64,000 bases of DNA from Bernardetia sp963719525 (GCA_963719525.1 CAVRCG010000001.1:124001-188000), one strand, 5' to 3'. Positions 50,787-60,206 are shown, counted from the first letter of the stretch. Numbers and translations are program-made. The notes: generated from the sequence alone by a model not told the origin.

Positions 50787-52835
50787 TTAACTATCCATTG
50801 AAGCCAAAAACTCATCATTTGTTTTCGTTCCTCTCATATGTTTGAGCATATAATCCATTGCTTCATTGGAGTGCATATCATTCATAAGTCTTCTCAAAAT
50901 CCAAACACGTTGTAGAGTATCTTTATCTAACAACAAATCTTCACGACGAGTACCAGAAGCAGGAATATCGATAGCTGGATAAATACGTTTGTTAGCAAGT
51001 TTACGGTCAAGTTGAAGCTCCATATTACCTGTTCCCTTAAATTCTTCAAAGATTACTTCGTCCATTTTCGAACCTGTATCTATCAAAGCAGTTGCGATAA
51101 TGGTAAGCGAACCCCCATTTTCTACATTACGAGCAGCACCAAAAAAGCGTTTCGGTTTGTGAAGAGCATTGGCATCAACACCACCAGAAAGAATTTTGCC
51201 AGAAGACGGAATGGTTGTATTGTAAGCACGAGCCAGACGAGTAATTGAATCCAAAAGAATCACTACATCGTGTCCACATTCTACCAAACGCTTAGCTTTT
51301 TCCAAAACCATATTCGAAACCTTTACATGTCTATCAGCTTGTTCATCAAAAGTCGAAGCGACAACTTCTCCTCTTACACTGCGTTCCATATCGGTTACTT
51401 CCTCTGGACGTTCATCAATCAAAAGTACGATTAAATAACATTCAGGGTGGTTTTCAGCAATCGCATTTGCAATTTCTTTTAACAAAACAGTTTTACCCGT
51501 TTTTGGCTGCGCTACTATCATTCCACGCTGTCCTTTTCCAATCGGTGAAAACAAATCTAACATTCTAGTCGAATAGGTATTCGATTTTGTTGCAAGATTT
51601 AATCTTTCACGAGGAAAAAGTGGTGTAAGGTGTTCGAAGGAAACTCTATCTCTAATCTGTTCGGTAGTTTTTCCGTTTACAGATTCGATTCTTAATAAAG
51701 CAAAATATTTTTCTCCATCTTTTGGTGGACGAATTTGTCCTTTTACGGTATCGCCCGTTTTCAATCCTAAAAGTTTTATCTGTGAAGGCGAAATATAAAC
51801 ATCATCAGGACTAGCCAAATAATTGTAATCCGAAGAGCGCAAAAATCCATATCCATCAGAAATTACTTCCAAAACTCCTTCACTTGTTACGACACCATCG
51901 AATTCACGAATATTGTATTTTTTGTTAGATGAACGTTCGCTTTTCTCTTTTTTGTCGGAATTTCTATCAGAATTACGGTCAGAATTTCTATCACCTGTAC
52001 GACTTGTTCTTTCAGAACGGCTTGTTTTTTCCTCACTTTCGTTCTCGTCTTCATTTGATTTCGAACGCTGAGAAGCTCTTTGAATAGATGGTTTTGTATC
52101 TGTTTCTTTTACATTTACTCTGCTTCGACGACGCAAAGAATCGTTTTCATTTCTTTCGTTACGAGTGTTTCAATCTTCATTGCGAGCATCTAATCTTGAA
52201 CGTCTTTCGGTTCTTTCTTTAGATTCTGTGTTCGAATCTTGCTTACTCTCGTTTTTTTCTTTGTCTTCTTTGCTTTCCTTGTTTTCGGTAGTTTCGGTTT
52301 TGCCTTTTCCAATTAGGTTTTCACGTTTTCGCTCACGAAGAGTTTCTCTAATTTTTTCTATCGAACTATCCTTTTTAGCTTCTTCTGATTTTTCTTCTTT
52401 ATCTGTTGGTTCTTCTTTTGAAGATGATTTTTTAGGTTCTTCTGTTGGCTCTAATTTTTCTTCTGTGATTTCTTTTGTTTCTTTATCTCTTTTCAAGAAA
52501 CTGAAAGTAGGAAGTTTGTAACCAGATTCTTTTTTGTCATCATCTTTCTTAGTAGAACTAGTTTTTGGTTCTTCTGCTTTTGATTCTGTCGACTCTGATT
52601 TCTTAGTTTCTTTTGTATCTTCTTTTTCTTTTACAGAAGATTTGGAAGAAGATTTTTTGTCTTCTTGTTCGTCTTGATCTGTATTATTTTCATCATCTTT
52701 ATTAGCTTGATAATCCAAGATTTTATAAACAAGGTCTTTTTTGACTAAACGGCTATGATTTTTCAAGCCCATTTCGGTAGCGATGGTACGCAATTCGGAG
52801 AGTAAGCGAACGTTGAGTTCCTCAATATTATACAT
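50787..52835 (-). CDS. rho: Transcription termination factor Rho with long disordered N-terminal insert; in-frame TGA
   Basis: Rho is a hexameric RNA helicase that ends transcription. The 682-codon frame opens MYNIEELNVRLLSELRTIA (Rho N-terminal SAP-like domain, to about 45), then about 250 charged, Ser/Glu/Lys/Arg-rich residues typical of Bacteroidota Rho. The cold-shock RNA-binding domain (YNIREFDGVVTSEGVLEVI; GYGFLRSSDYNYLASPDDVY) and the ATPase core follow: GMIVAQPKTGKTVLLKEIA (Walker A), VVILLDSITRLARAYN (Walker B), PSSGKILSGG (Q-loop region) and KRFFGAARNVENGGSL. One TGA (52170-52172) interrupts the disordered insert in RNED-stop-NTRNERNEN, in the same frame. CGA to TGA would explain it. 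The domains after it are complete; internal initiation is possible but only from a TTG. Confidence 0.93.
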
Positions 52836-53487
52836 ATTGACTTATGAGTTGGTAGGAATAATTGTTTGATTCTACTGTTTCTTTCAAATAATTACATTAA
52901 AAATCTGAATTAGATGTAAAAAAAAACGTGAAGTTGTTGTAATAAAAATAAATGCTAAAAATTGAAATCACAAAGTTTGAAACCGTTTTTACTTATTCTA
53001 TTGAATTATCTTAAAATAAAATAAGTTGTAAAAGTAGATTAATGATACAATCTAACTAATCAGATTGAATCATATATCAAAACTTGTATTAAAATTTTTC
53101 TGATTTTGATGTATTGAAGGTGTTTCTTAAAGTTTATTTACCCTTTTAATGGTAGCAAAATACTATAAAAACCTCTTAGAAGTAAAAAATACGTGTTATG
53201 AAAAATGAGAGGAGATAAATTATTTGTTATAAGAAATAGTATAAAGCATCAATTCAAACAAGTATCAAAATTATGGATAATCTATAAATAAATGTTCTGA
53301 TGAACTCTATTTTTGATTTGTTTTCCGATTTATTTTGCTAAAATTGTTCCACAAATTCGTCCTCTTTTTCTTCCTTTAGTAGTACTATTAAAATTCTGTC
53401 TTTAAAGGATATGTAAATATAACAATTAATCTGAATAGTAGTATCAGTTTCTTGTTTTTTTCCTGACTTTTTTGAAAAATAATCGTT
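52836..53487. other. Intergenic region upstream of rho, no gene
   Basis: 652 AT-rich bases with no ORF over about 20 codons that I would support. It must include the rho promoter. No hairpin of note and no clean TAnnTTTG box on the minus strand. Confidence 0.5.
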
Positions 53488-53841
53488 TTATAATTTATTT
53501 CGTTTAGACCAGTATTTCCAAAACCCCCATACTTTACGGTCTTTCAGATATTCCAAGTTCCATTCATTTTGATAAGCTTCTTTTTCAAATACAATACTCA
53601 TATAAGCTGGATAATGTTTTCTGAATTTGATAAGCTCAATAAAATAATTTCCTAAATAGACAATATAAAAAGGAATGACTAACATTTCTAATTGCTGACA
53701 AATATGAATTCTTTCGTGATTGATTAATACTTTATCATATTTATCTACTTCTTTAGCCACCAAAACGAAAGGAAACAAAGCCATTCCACGAGGAGGATTT
53801 TTCAATATTTTGAACAATAAAGGGTTAGAAAGTAAAATCAA
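53488..53841 (-). CDS. Small HExxH protein, putative membrane-bound metallopeptidase-like
   Basis: The 117-residue protein has DKVLINHERIHICQQLEMLVIPFYIVYLGNYF: the HERIH motif matches HExxH and is followed by a hydrophobic helix, and the downstream FEKEAYQNEWN could supply the third ligand (Glu) as in gluzincin-type minimal peptidases. The start MILLSNPLLFKILKNPPRG is somewhat hydrophobic. Such short HExxH proteins in Bacteroidota are uncharacterised. Alone on the minus strand, with the long rho intergenic region downstream. Confidence 0.6.
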   Translation of the reverse strand: MILLSNPLLFKILKNPPRGMALFPFVLVAKEVDKYDKVLINHERIHICQQLEMLVIPFYIVYLGNYFIELIKFRKHYPAYMSIVFEKEAYQNEWNLEYLKDRKVWGFWKYWSKRNKL

Positions 53842-53899
53842 GTTGGAAATTAGGTTTTAGAGAATGGAGAATGAAATGAAAAATGGAGTTTGGGTGCAT

Positions 53900-53960
53900 A
53901 ACAAATTGTCGCTCTGATGTTGTTAGTGTCGCTACGCTAAAACACCAACAACGGCAGTAA
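53900..53960. repeat. Hairpin repeat with CAACAACGGCAG end
   Basis: TGTTGTTAGTGT-CGCTACGCTAAA-ACACCAACAACGGCAG pairs TGTTGTTAGTGT with ACACCAACAACG-like bases around a 12-base loop. The ACAACGGCA end is shared with the tandem hairpins at 33473-33562. It lies between two minus-strand genes, next to a GGAATGGAGAATG purine stretch (53860-53890). Confidence 0.65.
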
Positions 53961-54010
53961 AGAATAATGGAAAATTAGATTGAGAAATCAAAGTCAGAAT
54001 TAAAGTTATT

Positions 54011-54493
54011 CTAACGGCTAAATTGTATTTTTTCTTCTGGCGACAAGTCGTCCCATCTTTTTTTGAGTGCTTCCAAGTCTGTAATACAAGAATCCAAACC
54101 CATTTGAGTGCATAAAGTTTTTATATCTTTTGCCGAAATAGATTTTTTGTTGTTTATCTGTTTTATGACAAAAGGCGAAATCATTCGTGATACTTTCGCA
54201 GCTTCCAAGTCTGATAAATCCAGATTATCTCGCAATTTTTTGGCATAAAAATATTCCAACAAAGAAGTAATTTGAGAAACAGAAAGTAAAGTAGCTGTTC
54301 CATTATAAATTTTCAAAAACTCATCAAAATGTCCAGCTCCTGCTTCACTTTCCAAAAGACGGATGTAAGAATCTTTAGCAAGCTCAAAAACAGTATTTAT
54401 TTTTTCTTCAGACGTAGGTATTTCTTTTTTTACTTTTTCCGAAAAATTGTTTTTCGCATCATTTATAATTTTGTCTATTGGGCTTGTAACCAT
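54011..54493 (-). CDS. Helical cytosolic protein, paralogue of the gene upstream (DUF937-like)
   Basis: The 160-residue, mainly helical protein shares an ancestral pattern with its neighbour at 54659: a first helix (VTSPIDKIINDAKNNFSEKV), a KDSYIRLLESEAGAGHFDEFLKIYNGTA segment (neighbour: KESFFKQMASEAMSGNLPQLLDIFNGKS) and VSRMISPFVIKQI (neighbour: ISNMVIPFIMSKI). The end differs (SITDLEALKKRWDDLSPEE here). It resembles the DUF937/YidB-like helical family. Function unknown. The pair is on the same strand with a 165-base gap. Confidence 0.65.
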   Translation of the reverse strand: MVTSPIDKIINDAKNNFSEKVKKEIPTSEEKINTVFELAKDSYIRLLESEAGAGHFDEFLKIYNGTATLLSVSQITSLLEYFYAKKLRDNLDLSDLEAAKVSRMISPFVIKQINNKKSISAKDIKTLCTQMGLDSCITDLEALKKRWDDLSPEEKIQFSR

Positions 54494-54658
54494 AATTACC
54501 TGTTTTTTTCTGTAAATTTTTGAATAATGTTGAAATAAGTAGCTTTGATGTGTAGAAATATAAAACTAAAATTTCTCATAATCATTATTTATTTATCTAA
54601 ATCAGATTATGAGAAATTTTTGAAAACTAAGACAAAATAAGAAAAACTAAGAAAAATT

Positions 54659-55135
54659 TTAGCTAAAAAATCCTCCTAATCCTCCTCCACCTTTTTTATT
54701 TCCACCGAGCAATCCTCCAAGCATTCCACCAATACTATCCAAATTATCAAGTCCTAGTTTTGACATCATTGAACCTTCATCTGTTGCTGTTCCTGTTTCT
54801 GGAGAAGCAATTTTTGACATAATAAAAGGAATGACCATATTCGAAATCATTGCAGCTTTTTCTGGAGAAAGACCCATTTTTTCCATCATATCGCCTCCAA
54901 ACTGGTTTACAAGACGTGAGACCATCGGATTGGCAGTTGTAGCCGTAGATTTTCCATTAAAAATATCTAATAATTGTGGCAAATTTCCACTCATTGCTTC
55001 GCTCGCCATTTGTTTGAAAAAGGATTCTTTGGCTACATCAGCCGTTTTTTCTACTTGTTCGTCTGAAAGATTAGCATCTTGTTTGAGTTGAGTTCCGAGT
55101 TGAGATTTTGCGAGTTGTAACAAATCATCTAACAT
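54659..55135 (-). CDS. Helical protein with Gly-rich tail, DUF937/YidB-like
   Basis: The 158-residue paralogue has MLDDLLQLAKSQLGTQLKQD, then KESFFKQMASEAMSGNLPQLLDIFNGKSTAT, then MMEKMGLSPEKAAMISNMVIPFIMSK. The C-terminus is a low-complexity Gly tail (SIGGMLGGLLGGNKKGGGGLGGFF) as in YidB/DUF937 proteins. No signal peptide. It is the more typical member of the pair. Ribosomal or envelope roles are not established. Confidence 0.7.
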   Translation of the reverse strand: MLDDLLQLAKSQLGTQLKQDANLSDEQVEKTADVAKESFFKQMASEAMSGNLPQLLDIFNGKSTATTANPMVSRLVNQFGGDMMEKMGLSPEKAAMISNMVIPFIMSKIASPETGTATDEGSMMSKLGLDNLDSIGGMLGGLLGGNKKGGGGLGGFFS

Positions 55136-55325
55136 AGTTTTTGTTTTGGTTGGTATAAATTTTAAAATTGAGTTGTTACAAGATACTGTTTTTTATAGAA
55201 TTTATAAATATCTATTTCTGAATACACAAAAAATACTAAAGGTTCGTAGAAAAATTGACATAAAATGCAGCGTTTTGATTAGTTTTAGGATTGAATGAAC
55301 AACTACTCTTCAAATTACAAAAATT

Positions 55326-55523
55326 ATGGAAAAGATTAATGTTAATCTTAATAAAGAAGACTCTGTAGAAGATTTTACAAAGAAACAAGAAAGTGAGAAT
55401 CAAAACGAGTTTGAAAAACCTCCTATCTTCGGAACATGGAAAACTTTTTATACTATTGTTTTGGGCGAACTCGTACTTTTGATTGTTCTTTTTTATCTAT
55501 TTGGAGAATATTTTGGAGTTTAG
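55326..55523 (+). CDS. Small single-pass membrane protein, symporter neighbour
   Basis: The 65-residue protein has a polar, acidic N-terminal half (MEKINVNLNKEDSVEDFTKK, ESENQNEFEKPP) and one transmembrane helix (WKTFYTIVLGELVLLIVLFYLFGEYF). It lies 211 bases upstream of a sodium:solute symporter on the same strand. Small one-helix proteins often accompany such symporters, so a role as an accessory subunit is plausible but unproven. Confidence 0.65.
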   Translation: MEKINVNLNKEDSVEDFTKKQESENQNEFEKPPIFGTWKTFYTIVLGELVLLIVLFYLFGEYFGV

Positions 55524-55568
55524 GAACGAGGAATTAGGGACGAGAGAAGAGGGAATGGGAAATACGAA
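55522..55568 (+). repeat. Purine-rich GGGAAT/GGGACGAG repeat block
   Basis: AGGAACGAGGAATTAGGGACG, then AGAAGAGGGAATGGGAAATACGAATAC. Shared words with 12895-12985 and 19807-19920. It begins at the stop codon of the small membrane protein gene. Confidence 0.75.
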
Positions 55569-55734
55569 TACATAACTTATACATGGAAAATGGCTTGCCT
55601 TTTCTTAAACGTATGGATTTCAAAAATAGGTAAATTACAACTATATTTTTTAATACAGATTCAACAGATAACACAAAAATACAAATTAAAGTATTTAACT
55701 GGTTACTGTTTACTGGTAATTGGTAACTGAAAAT

Positions 55735-57477
55735 ATGAATACTTTAGACTGGATTGTACTCATTGTAACACAGGTTTTGATAATCGCTTATGGCGTTTGG
55801 AAAACTCGTAAACAAAGCAAAAACTTACAAGGCTATTTACTCTCCGATAGAGATATGAACTGGTTTACGATCGGTCTTTCTATTATGGCGACACAGGCGA
55901 GTGCGATTACGTTTCTTTCTACACCGGGGCAAGCATTTGGGAACGGAATGGGTTTTATTCAATTCTATTTTGGTCTGCCGATAGCGATGGTAATTTTGTC
56001 GATTACGGCTGTTCCAATTTATCACAAACTCAATGTTTATACGGCTTACGAATATCTAGAGAACCGTTTTGACCTAAAAACTCGCTCGTTAGGTGCTGCT
56101 CTTTTTCTTACTCAACGTGGACTTGCAGCAGGACTTTCTATTTATGCACCTGCCATTATTTTATCGACTGTTTTGGGTTGGAATATTTATTATTTGATTG
56201 TAATAATCGGAATTGTTGTGATTGCTTATACTGTTTTTGGTGGAACGAAGGCTGTAAGTCAGACACAGAAACAACAAATGCTAGTTATTTTGGTCGGAAT
56301 GTTTGCAGCAGGGTACATCTTAGTTTCGCTCTTGCCCAAGGAAGTTTCGATGACAGAAGCCTTGAGTGTGGCTGGTGCTGTGGGAAGATTGGAAGTAATT
56401 AATCTGGATTTTGATGTAAACAATCGCTATAATCTTTGGTCTGGACTTATTGGAGGTTTGTTTTTGGCGTTGTCTTATTTTGGAACTGATCAATCACAAG
56501 TTCAGCGTTATCTGACAGGAAAATCGATTGCACAAACTCGTGTAGGATTACTTATGAATGGAATGGTCAAAATTCCGATGCAGTTTTTGATTCTTTTGGT
56601 AGGTATTTTTCTCTTTGCTTTTTATCAATTTTATCAACCTCCTATTTTCTTTAATAAAAATAAAAAAACTACTTTTATACAAGAAAATCCAAATCAAGCA
56701 GATTCTTTAAAAAATATTGAAACGCTTTATACGCAGAATTTTGAAGAGAAAAAAGAAGTTATTTTTGAGTTTTTGGAAGCGAAAAAAGAAGCTGAATCTA
56801 AAAATGTAAAATTGGATACAATCTATGCAAGTCGTATCAGAACCTACAATGATAGAAACGATGTACTTAGAAATCAGGCAACAGGAATAATAAATAAAAT
56901 AGAAAAAGGCGACAAAGCAGAAGCAAAAAAACTAAGTAATAATGATTTGGATTATGCTTTTATCAATTTTGTTTTGGATTATCTGCCTATTGGTTTGGTT
57001 GGTTTGTTGGTTTCTGTGATGCTTTCGGCTGCCATGTCTTCAGCTTCTTCCGAACTAAATGCGCTTGGCTCAACGACTGTTATTGATATTTATAAACGTT
57101 CTATAATAAAAAATAAAGATGAAGAACATTATGTAAAGGCATCGAAAGGGTTTACGATGTTTTGGGGAGTTTATGCGATATTTTTTGCGATGCTTGCCAC
57201 ACAATTAGACAATCTTATACAAGCTGTAAATATTTTGGGTTCTCTTTTCTATGGAACAATTTTAGGGATATTTTTGGTTGCTTTTTATATCAAAAAAATC
57301 AAATCAAATGCTGTCTTTACGGCTGCCGTAATTAGCGAATCAATTATTATTTGTCATTATGTTTTCTTGAAAGAAACGTTTGAAATTGGTTTTTTATGGT
57401 ACAATTTGATCGGCTGCGTAATGGTAATTGTATTCGGATTTTTGTTTGAAATTCTTTCTAAAAAGGAAATGAAGTAA
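55735..57477 (+). CDS. Sodium:solute symporter (SSS) family transporter
   Basis: The 580-residue transporter has about 13 membrane helices. Start ATG 55735 (MNTLDWIVLIVTQVLIIAYG) is preferred over the TTG at 55720. SSS features: LSDRDMNWFTIGLSIMATQASAITFLSTPGQAF (helix 1-2, Na site region), YTAYEYLENRFDLKTRSLGA, VIAYTVFGGTKAVSQTQKQQ, ALSYFGTDQSQVQRYLTGKS. A hydrophilic insert of about 110 residues (around 305-415) between helices is usual in Bacteroidota members. The later PIGLVGLLVSVMLSAAMSSASSELNALGSTTVIDIY includes the conserved AAMSSxSSxLN. Substrate unknown (sugar, sialic acid or amino acid types exist). Frame intact. Confidence 0.92.
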   Translation: MNTLDWIVLIVTQVLIIAYGVWKTRKQSKNLQGYLLSDRDMNWFTIGLSIMATQASAITFLSTPGQAFGNGMGFIQFYFGLPIAMVILSITAVPIYHKLNVYTAYEYLENRFDLKTRSLGAALFLTQRGLAAGLSIYAPAIILSTVLGWNIYYLIVIIGIVVIAYTVFGGTKAVSQTQKQQMLVILVGMFAAGYILVSLLPKEVSMTEALSVAGAVGRLEVINLDFDVNNRYNLWSGLIGGLFLALSYFGTDQSQVQRYLTGKSIAQTRVGLLMNGMVKIPMQFLILLVGIFLFAFYQFYQPPIFFNKNKKTTFIQENPNQADSLKNIETLYTQNFEEKKEVIFEFLEAKKEAESKNVKLDTIYASRIRTYNDRNDVLRNQATGIINKIEKGDKAEAKKLSNNDLDYAFINFVLDYLPIGLVGLLVSVMLSAAMSSASSELNALGSTTVIDIYKRSIIKNKDEEHYVKASKGFTMFWGVYAIFFAMLATQLDNLIQAVNILGSLFYGTILGIFLVAFYIKKIKSNAVFTAAVISESIIICHYVFLKETFEIGFLWYNLIGCVMVIVFGFLFEILSKKEMK

Positions 57478-57608
57478 AATTTATAATAAAATGGAAAACT
57501 TGAAAATAATATGAATCTTTAAATTTCTTTTGTAGAAATCAGTTGTAAAAGGTATATTTTAGTTCTTTGACAGTTGTTGTATTAAATTATTATTTTTTTA
57601 CTTTTTTT

Positions 57609-57639
57609 TTGTAAAAACAAAATAGGTTTTCTATATTTG
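57609..57639 (+). promoter_or_regulatory. Bacteroidota-type promoter (TTG-N20-TATATTTG)
   Basis: TTG at 57609-57611, within a long T run, then 20 bases, then TATATTTG at 57632-57639, followed by C. This matches the phylum's -33/-7 consensus. It lies 36 bases before the start region of the outer-membrane protein. The same TTG-N20 spacing recurs at the icd promoter (58607-58637). Confidence 0.8.
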
Positions 57640-57674
57640 CATTTTATAATTAATTATCAAACTTATATCTTACA

Positions 57675-58247
57675 ATAAAAAAGTTAGTTTTTTCTCTATT
57701 ATTACTTGTATTTACTGCCTTTAGCTTTTCTTCAAAGGCACAAAGCGATCTTTCGTTCTCCTTCAAAGCAGGTGTAGGAGCGTATTTAGGAGGAGGTTCT
57801 GCTGGATATGCTGTCGTACTTTCGCCTAGATTAAACTTCCTTTCCCTTTCAGATGCAGCTACACTTTCAGTAGGTACACATCTCGGTTTGGGTTATTCTA
57901 GCAATTCTACTTATAATCCTCGTACAGGAGCAGAAGGACAAAGTTCATTTGTATTTGTTCTTCCTTTAATGTTAGAACTTAATCTTGGAAACAGTTCTAA
58001 CCCTGATAATGATAATGACTTTGGTGGTTTTGTAGGTGCTGGATATGGTATTAGTCGTCTTTCGAATAATGATTTTATTTATGGAGGAAATTCGGCTGCT
58101 ACGAGTGGTTCAGTATTCAATGCTGGCTTATCTTATAATGGTGTAGGTATTCGTTTTTCTTACCTTTTCAGTACTAAAGATGTATTGCCTGGTACAGATT
58201 CTTCTCCAAATGTATTAGGACTTGCTCTTTTATATACATTAAAATAA
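57675..58247 (+). CDS. Small outer-membrane beta-barrel protein; start codon reads ATA
   Basis: The frame from 57675 reads (ATA)KKLVFSLLLLVFTAFSFSSKAQ, a perfect Sec signal peptide if the first codon were ATG, followed by an OmpW/porin-like small barrel: SFKAGVGAYLGGGSAGYAVVL, LSVGTHLGLGYSSNSTYN, FVFVLPLMLELNLG, FGGFVGAGYGISRLSNND, GLSYNGVGIRFSYLF, and end LGLALLYTLK. About 190 residues. ATG to ATA is one substitution; no alternative start (ATG/GTG/TTG) precedes it in frame before a stop. An internal TTG at 57888 would remove the signal. Strong promoter upstream and strong terminator downstream support expression. Confidence 0.8.
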   Translation: MKKLVFSLLLLVFTAFSFSSKAQSDLSFSFKAGVGAYLGGGSAGYAVVLSPRLNFLSLSDAATLSVGTHLGLGYSSNSTYNPRTGAEGQSSFVFVLPLMLELNLGNSSNPDNDNDFGGFVGAGYGISRLSNNDFIYGGNSAATSGSVFNAGLSYNGVGIRFSYLFSTKDVLPGTDSSPNVLGLALLYTLK

Positions 58248-58272
58248 AGAGAAATAAGTACAAAAATATTTT

Positions 58273-58308
58273 AATCCTCTTATTTTATTTAATAAGAGGA
58301 TTTTTTAT
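58273..58308 (+). terminator. Rho-independent terminator
   Basis: AATCCTCTTATT (58273-58284) and AATAAGAGGATT (58291-58302) form a perfect 12-bp stem, loop TTATTT, followed by TTTTT. It lies 26 bases after the outer-membrane protein stop. Confidence 0.9.
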
Positions 58309-58699
58309 GCAATTACTTTTCTACTTCCTTCTACTCCCTTCTACTCTGTTTCTCTATAGAATTAAACAAATTCTCTGAAATCCGTAATTCAAAAAATTGT
58401 CTCTTTCATTCGACTTCAAAGAATTGATAAGCGCAATAAGTGATAGACAAATCCTAAACTCAAAAAAAACTGCACGTGTATTTCTCACATTTTTTAGAAA
58501 TTGAAAATATATAGTATTAAAAAAAATAAAAGTATTACTATCACATTAGCTAATAAAACAATTATTATTTAGTCTAATTATTTCTCCATTTTTGATTTCT
58601 AATTTTTTGATTTGTACATTTGTACCAATTATATTTACAGACCTTTGTCTATTCAACCAATAAACAATCATTTTCAAACAAAATTATTAAATTTCTCTT
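58309..58699. other. Intergenic region before icd
   Basis: 391 AT-rich bases. The only supported features are the icd promoter (58607-58637) and a GTACATTTGTAC near-palindrome within its spacer (58613-58624) that could be an operator. No ORF. Confidence 0.55.
58607..58637 (+). promoter_or_regulatory. Bacteroidota-type promoter of icd (TTG-N20-TATATTTA)
   Basis: TTG (58607-58609), 20 bases, TATATTTA (58630-58637). It has the same arrangement as the promoter at 57609-57639. The last G of the -7 box is A. The leader to the icd ATG is about 60-90 bases. Confidence 0.7.
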
Positions 58700-58735
58700 A
58701 TGCTAACAGAAGAAATAACACACAAAAAAACTAAT

Positions 58736-60206
58736 ATGAGTTCAGACAAAAAAACTTTAGTTACAATAGCTAAAGGCGACGGAATTGGAGAAGAAATAAT
58801 GAATGCAACACTTTCTATTTTGCAAGCTGCTGATGCAAGATTAGAATATGATGAGGTACAAATTGGAAAAGATGTTTACCACCAAGGACATTCAACAGGA
58901 ATTTCGCCTGAAACTTGGGATTCTTTACGCAAGTCAAAACTATTTTTGAAAGCTCCTATCACAACTCCTCAAGGTGGTGGATTTAAAAGTTTGAATGTAA
59001 CGATTCGCAAAACGTTAGGACTTTATTCAAATGTTCGTCCTTGTATTTCTTATGATCCTTATATTACAACCAAACACCCAAAAATGGACGTTGTAATTAT
59101 CAGAGAAAACGAAGAAGATTTGTACGCAGGCATCGAACACCAACAGACAGACGAAGTAACGCAATGTTTGAAACTTATTACAACTGTCGGAACAGAAAAA
59201 ATTGTTCGTTATGCTTTCGAATATGCAAAGGTATATAATCGTAAAAAGGTTACGTGTTTTACCAAAGATAATATTATGAAAATTACGGACGGACTTTTCC
59301 ACAAAACATTTGACGAAATTGGAAAAGAATATCCAGAAATAGAAAAAGAACATTGGATTGTAGATATAGGAGCTGCAAAATTAGCAACTAAGCCAGAACA
59401 GTTTGATGTAATTGTAATGCCAAATTTGTATGGTGATATTCTGTCTGATGTCAGCTGCCGAAATTACAGGTTCGGTAGGTCTTGCAGGTTCGGCAAATAT
59501 CGGTGATGGCTTTGCAATGTTTGAAGCAATTCACGGTTCTGCGCCTGATATTGCAGGGCAAAATATTGCTAATCCGTCGGGTCTTTTATTGGGAGCTGTT
59601 CAGATGTTAGTTTATATTGGACAAGGAGATGTTGCTGAAAAAGTACAAAATGCGTGGCTCAAAACGATTGAAGACGGCATTCATACAGCAGATATTTACA
59701 ACGAAGAAACAAGTAAAAAGAAAGTAGGAACAAAAGAATTCGGACAAGCAGTTGTTGAGCGTTTAGGACAAAAACCTTCTCACTTTGAGCCTGTAAAATA
59801 CGATAAAGGACGTACAATTACAGTAAAAGCAAAGCCTACTCACAAAGCTAAAAAAGAACTTATCGGTTCAGATATTTTCTTGCATTGGACAGAAAAAGAC
59901 GACAAAAGAGATCCAAATGTTTTGGGTGGAATTTTGGCTAAAATTGCAGAAGAAACAAAACTTCCTTTAGGTCTTAAAATGATTACTAATAGAGGTGTAA
60001 AAGTTTATCCAGATGGTTTCCCAGAAACTTTTTGTACAGACCACTGGCGTTGTCGTTTCCAAAACACAACTCAATCATTAATCGATTATAGAGATGTTTT
60101 GAGATTGATGCACGTACTTACAGATGCAGGTTTGGATATTATCAAAACGGAAAATCTGTTTACTCTTGATGGAGATAGAGCTTATTCTTTAGGTCAGGGG
60201 CAATAA
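58736..60206 (+). CDS. icd: NADP-dependent isocitrate dehydrogenase (long type), frameshifted by one C
   Basis: The TCA enzyme converts isocitrate to 2-oxoglutarate. The preferred start is ATG 58736 (MSSDKKTLVTIAKGDGIGEE); an in-frame ATG at 58700 adds 12 residues. Motifs: TTPQGGGFKSLNVTIRKTLGLYSNVRP (substrate Ser and Arg residues), IIRENEEDLYAGIEH, FTKDNIMKITDGLFH (Lys), IVMPNLYGDILSD (metal Asp). The frame breaks at GATGTCAGCTGCC (extra C at 59452). Dropping it gives DVAAEITGSVGLAGSANIGDG and the cofactor-binding AIHGSAPDIAGQNIANP. The C-terminal domain of about 130 residues (SDIFLHWTEKDDKRDPNVLG; ENLFTLDGDRAYSLGQG) marks the long type (TIGR02924-like). Restored length is 489 residues. Confidence 0.92.
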
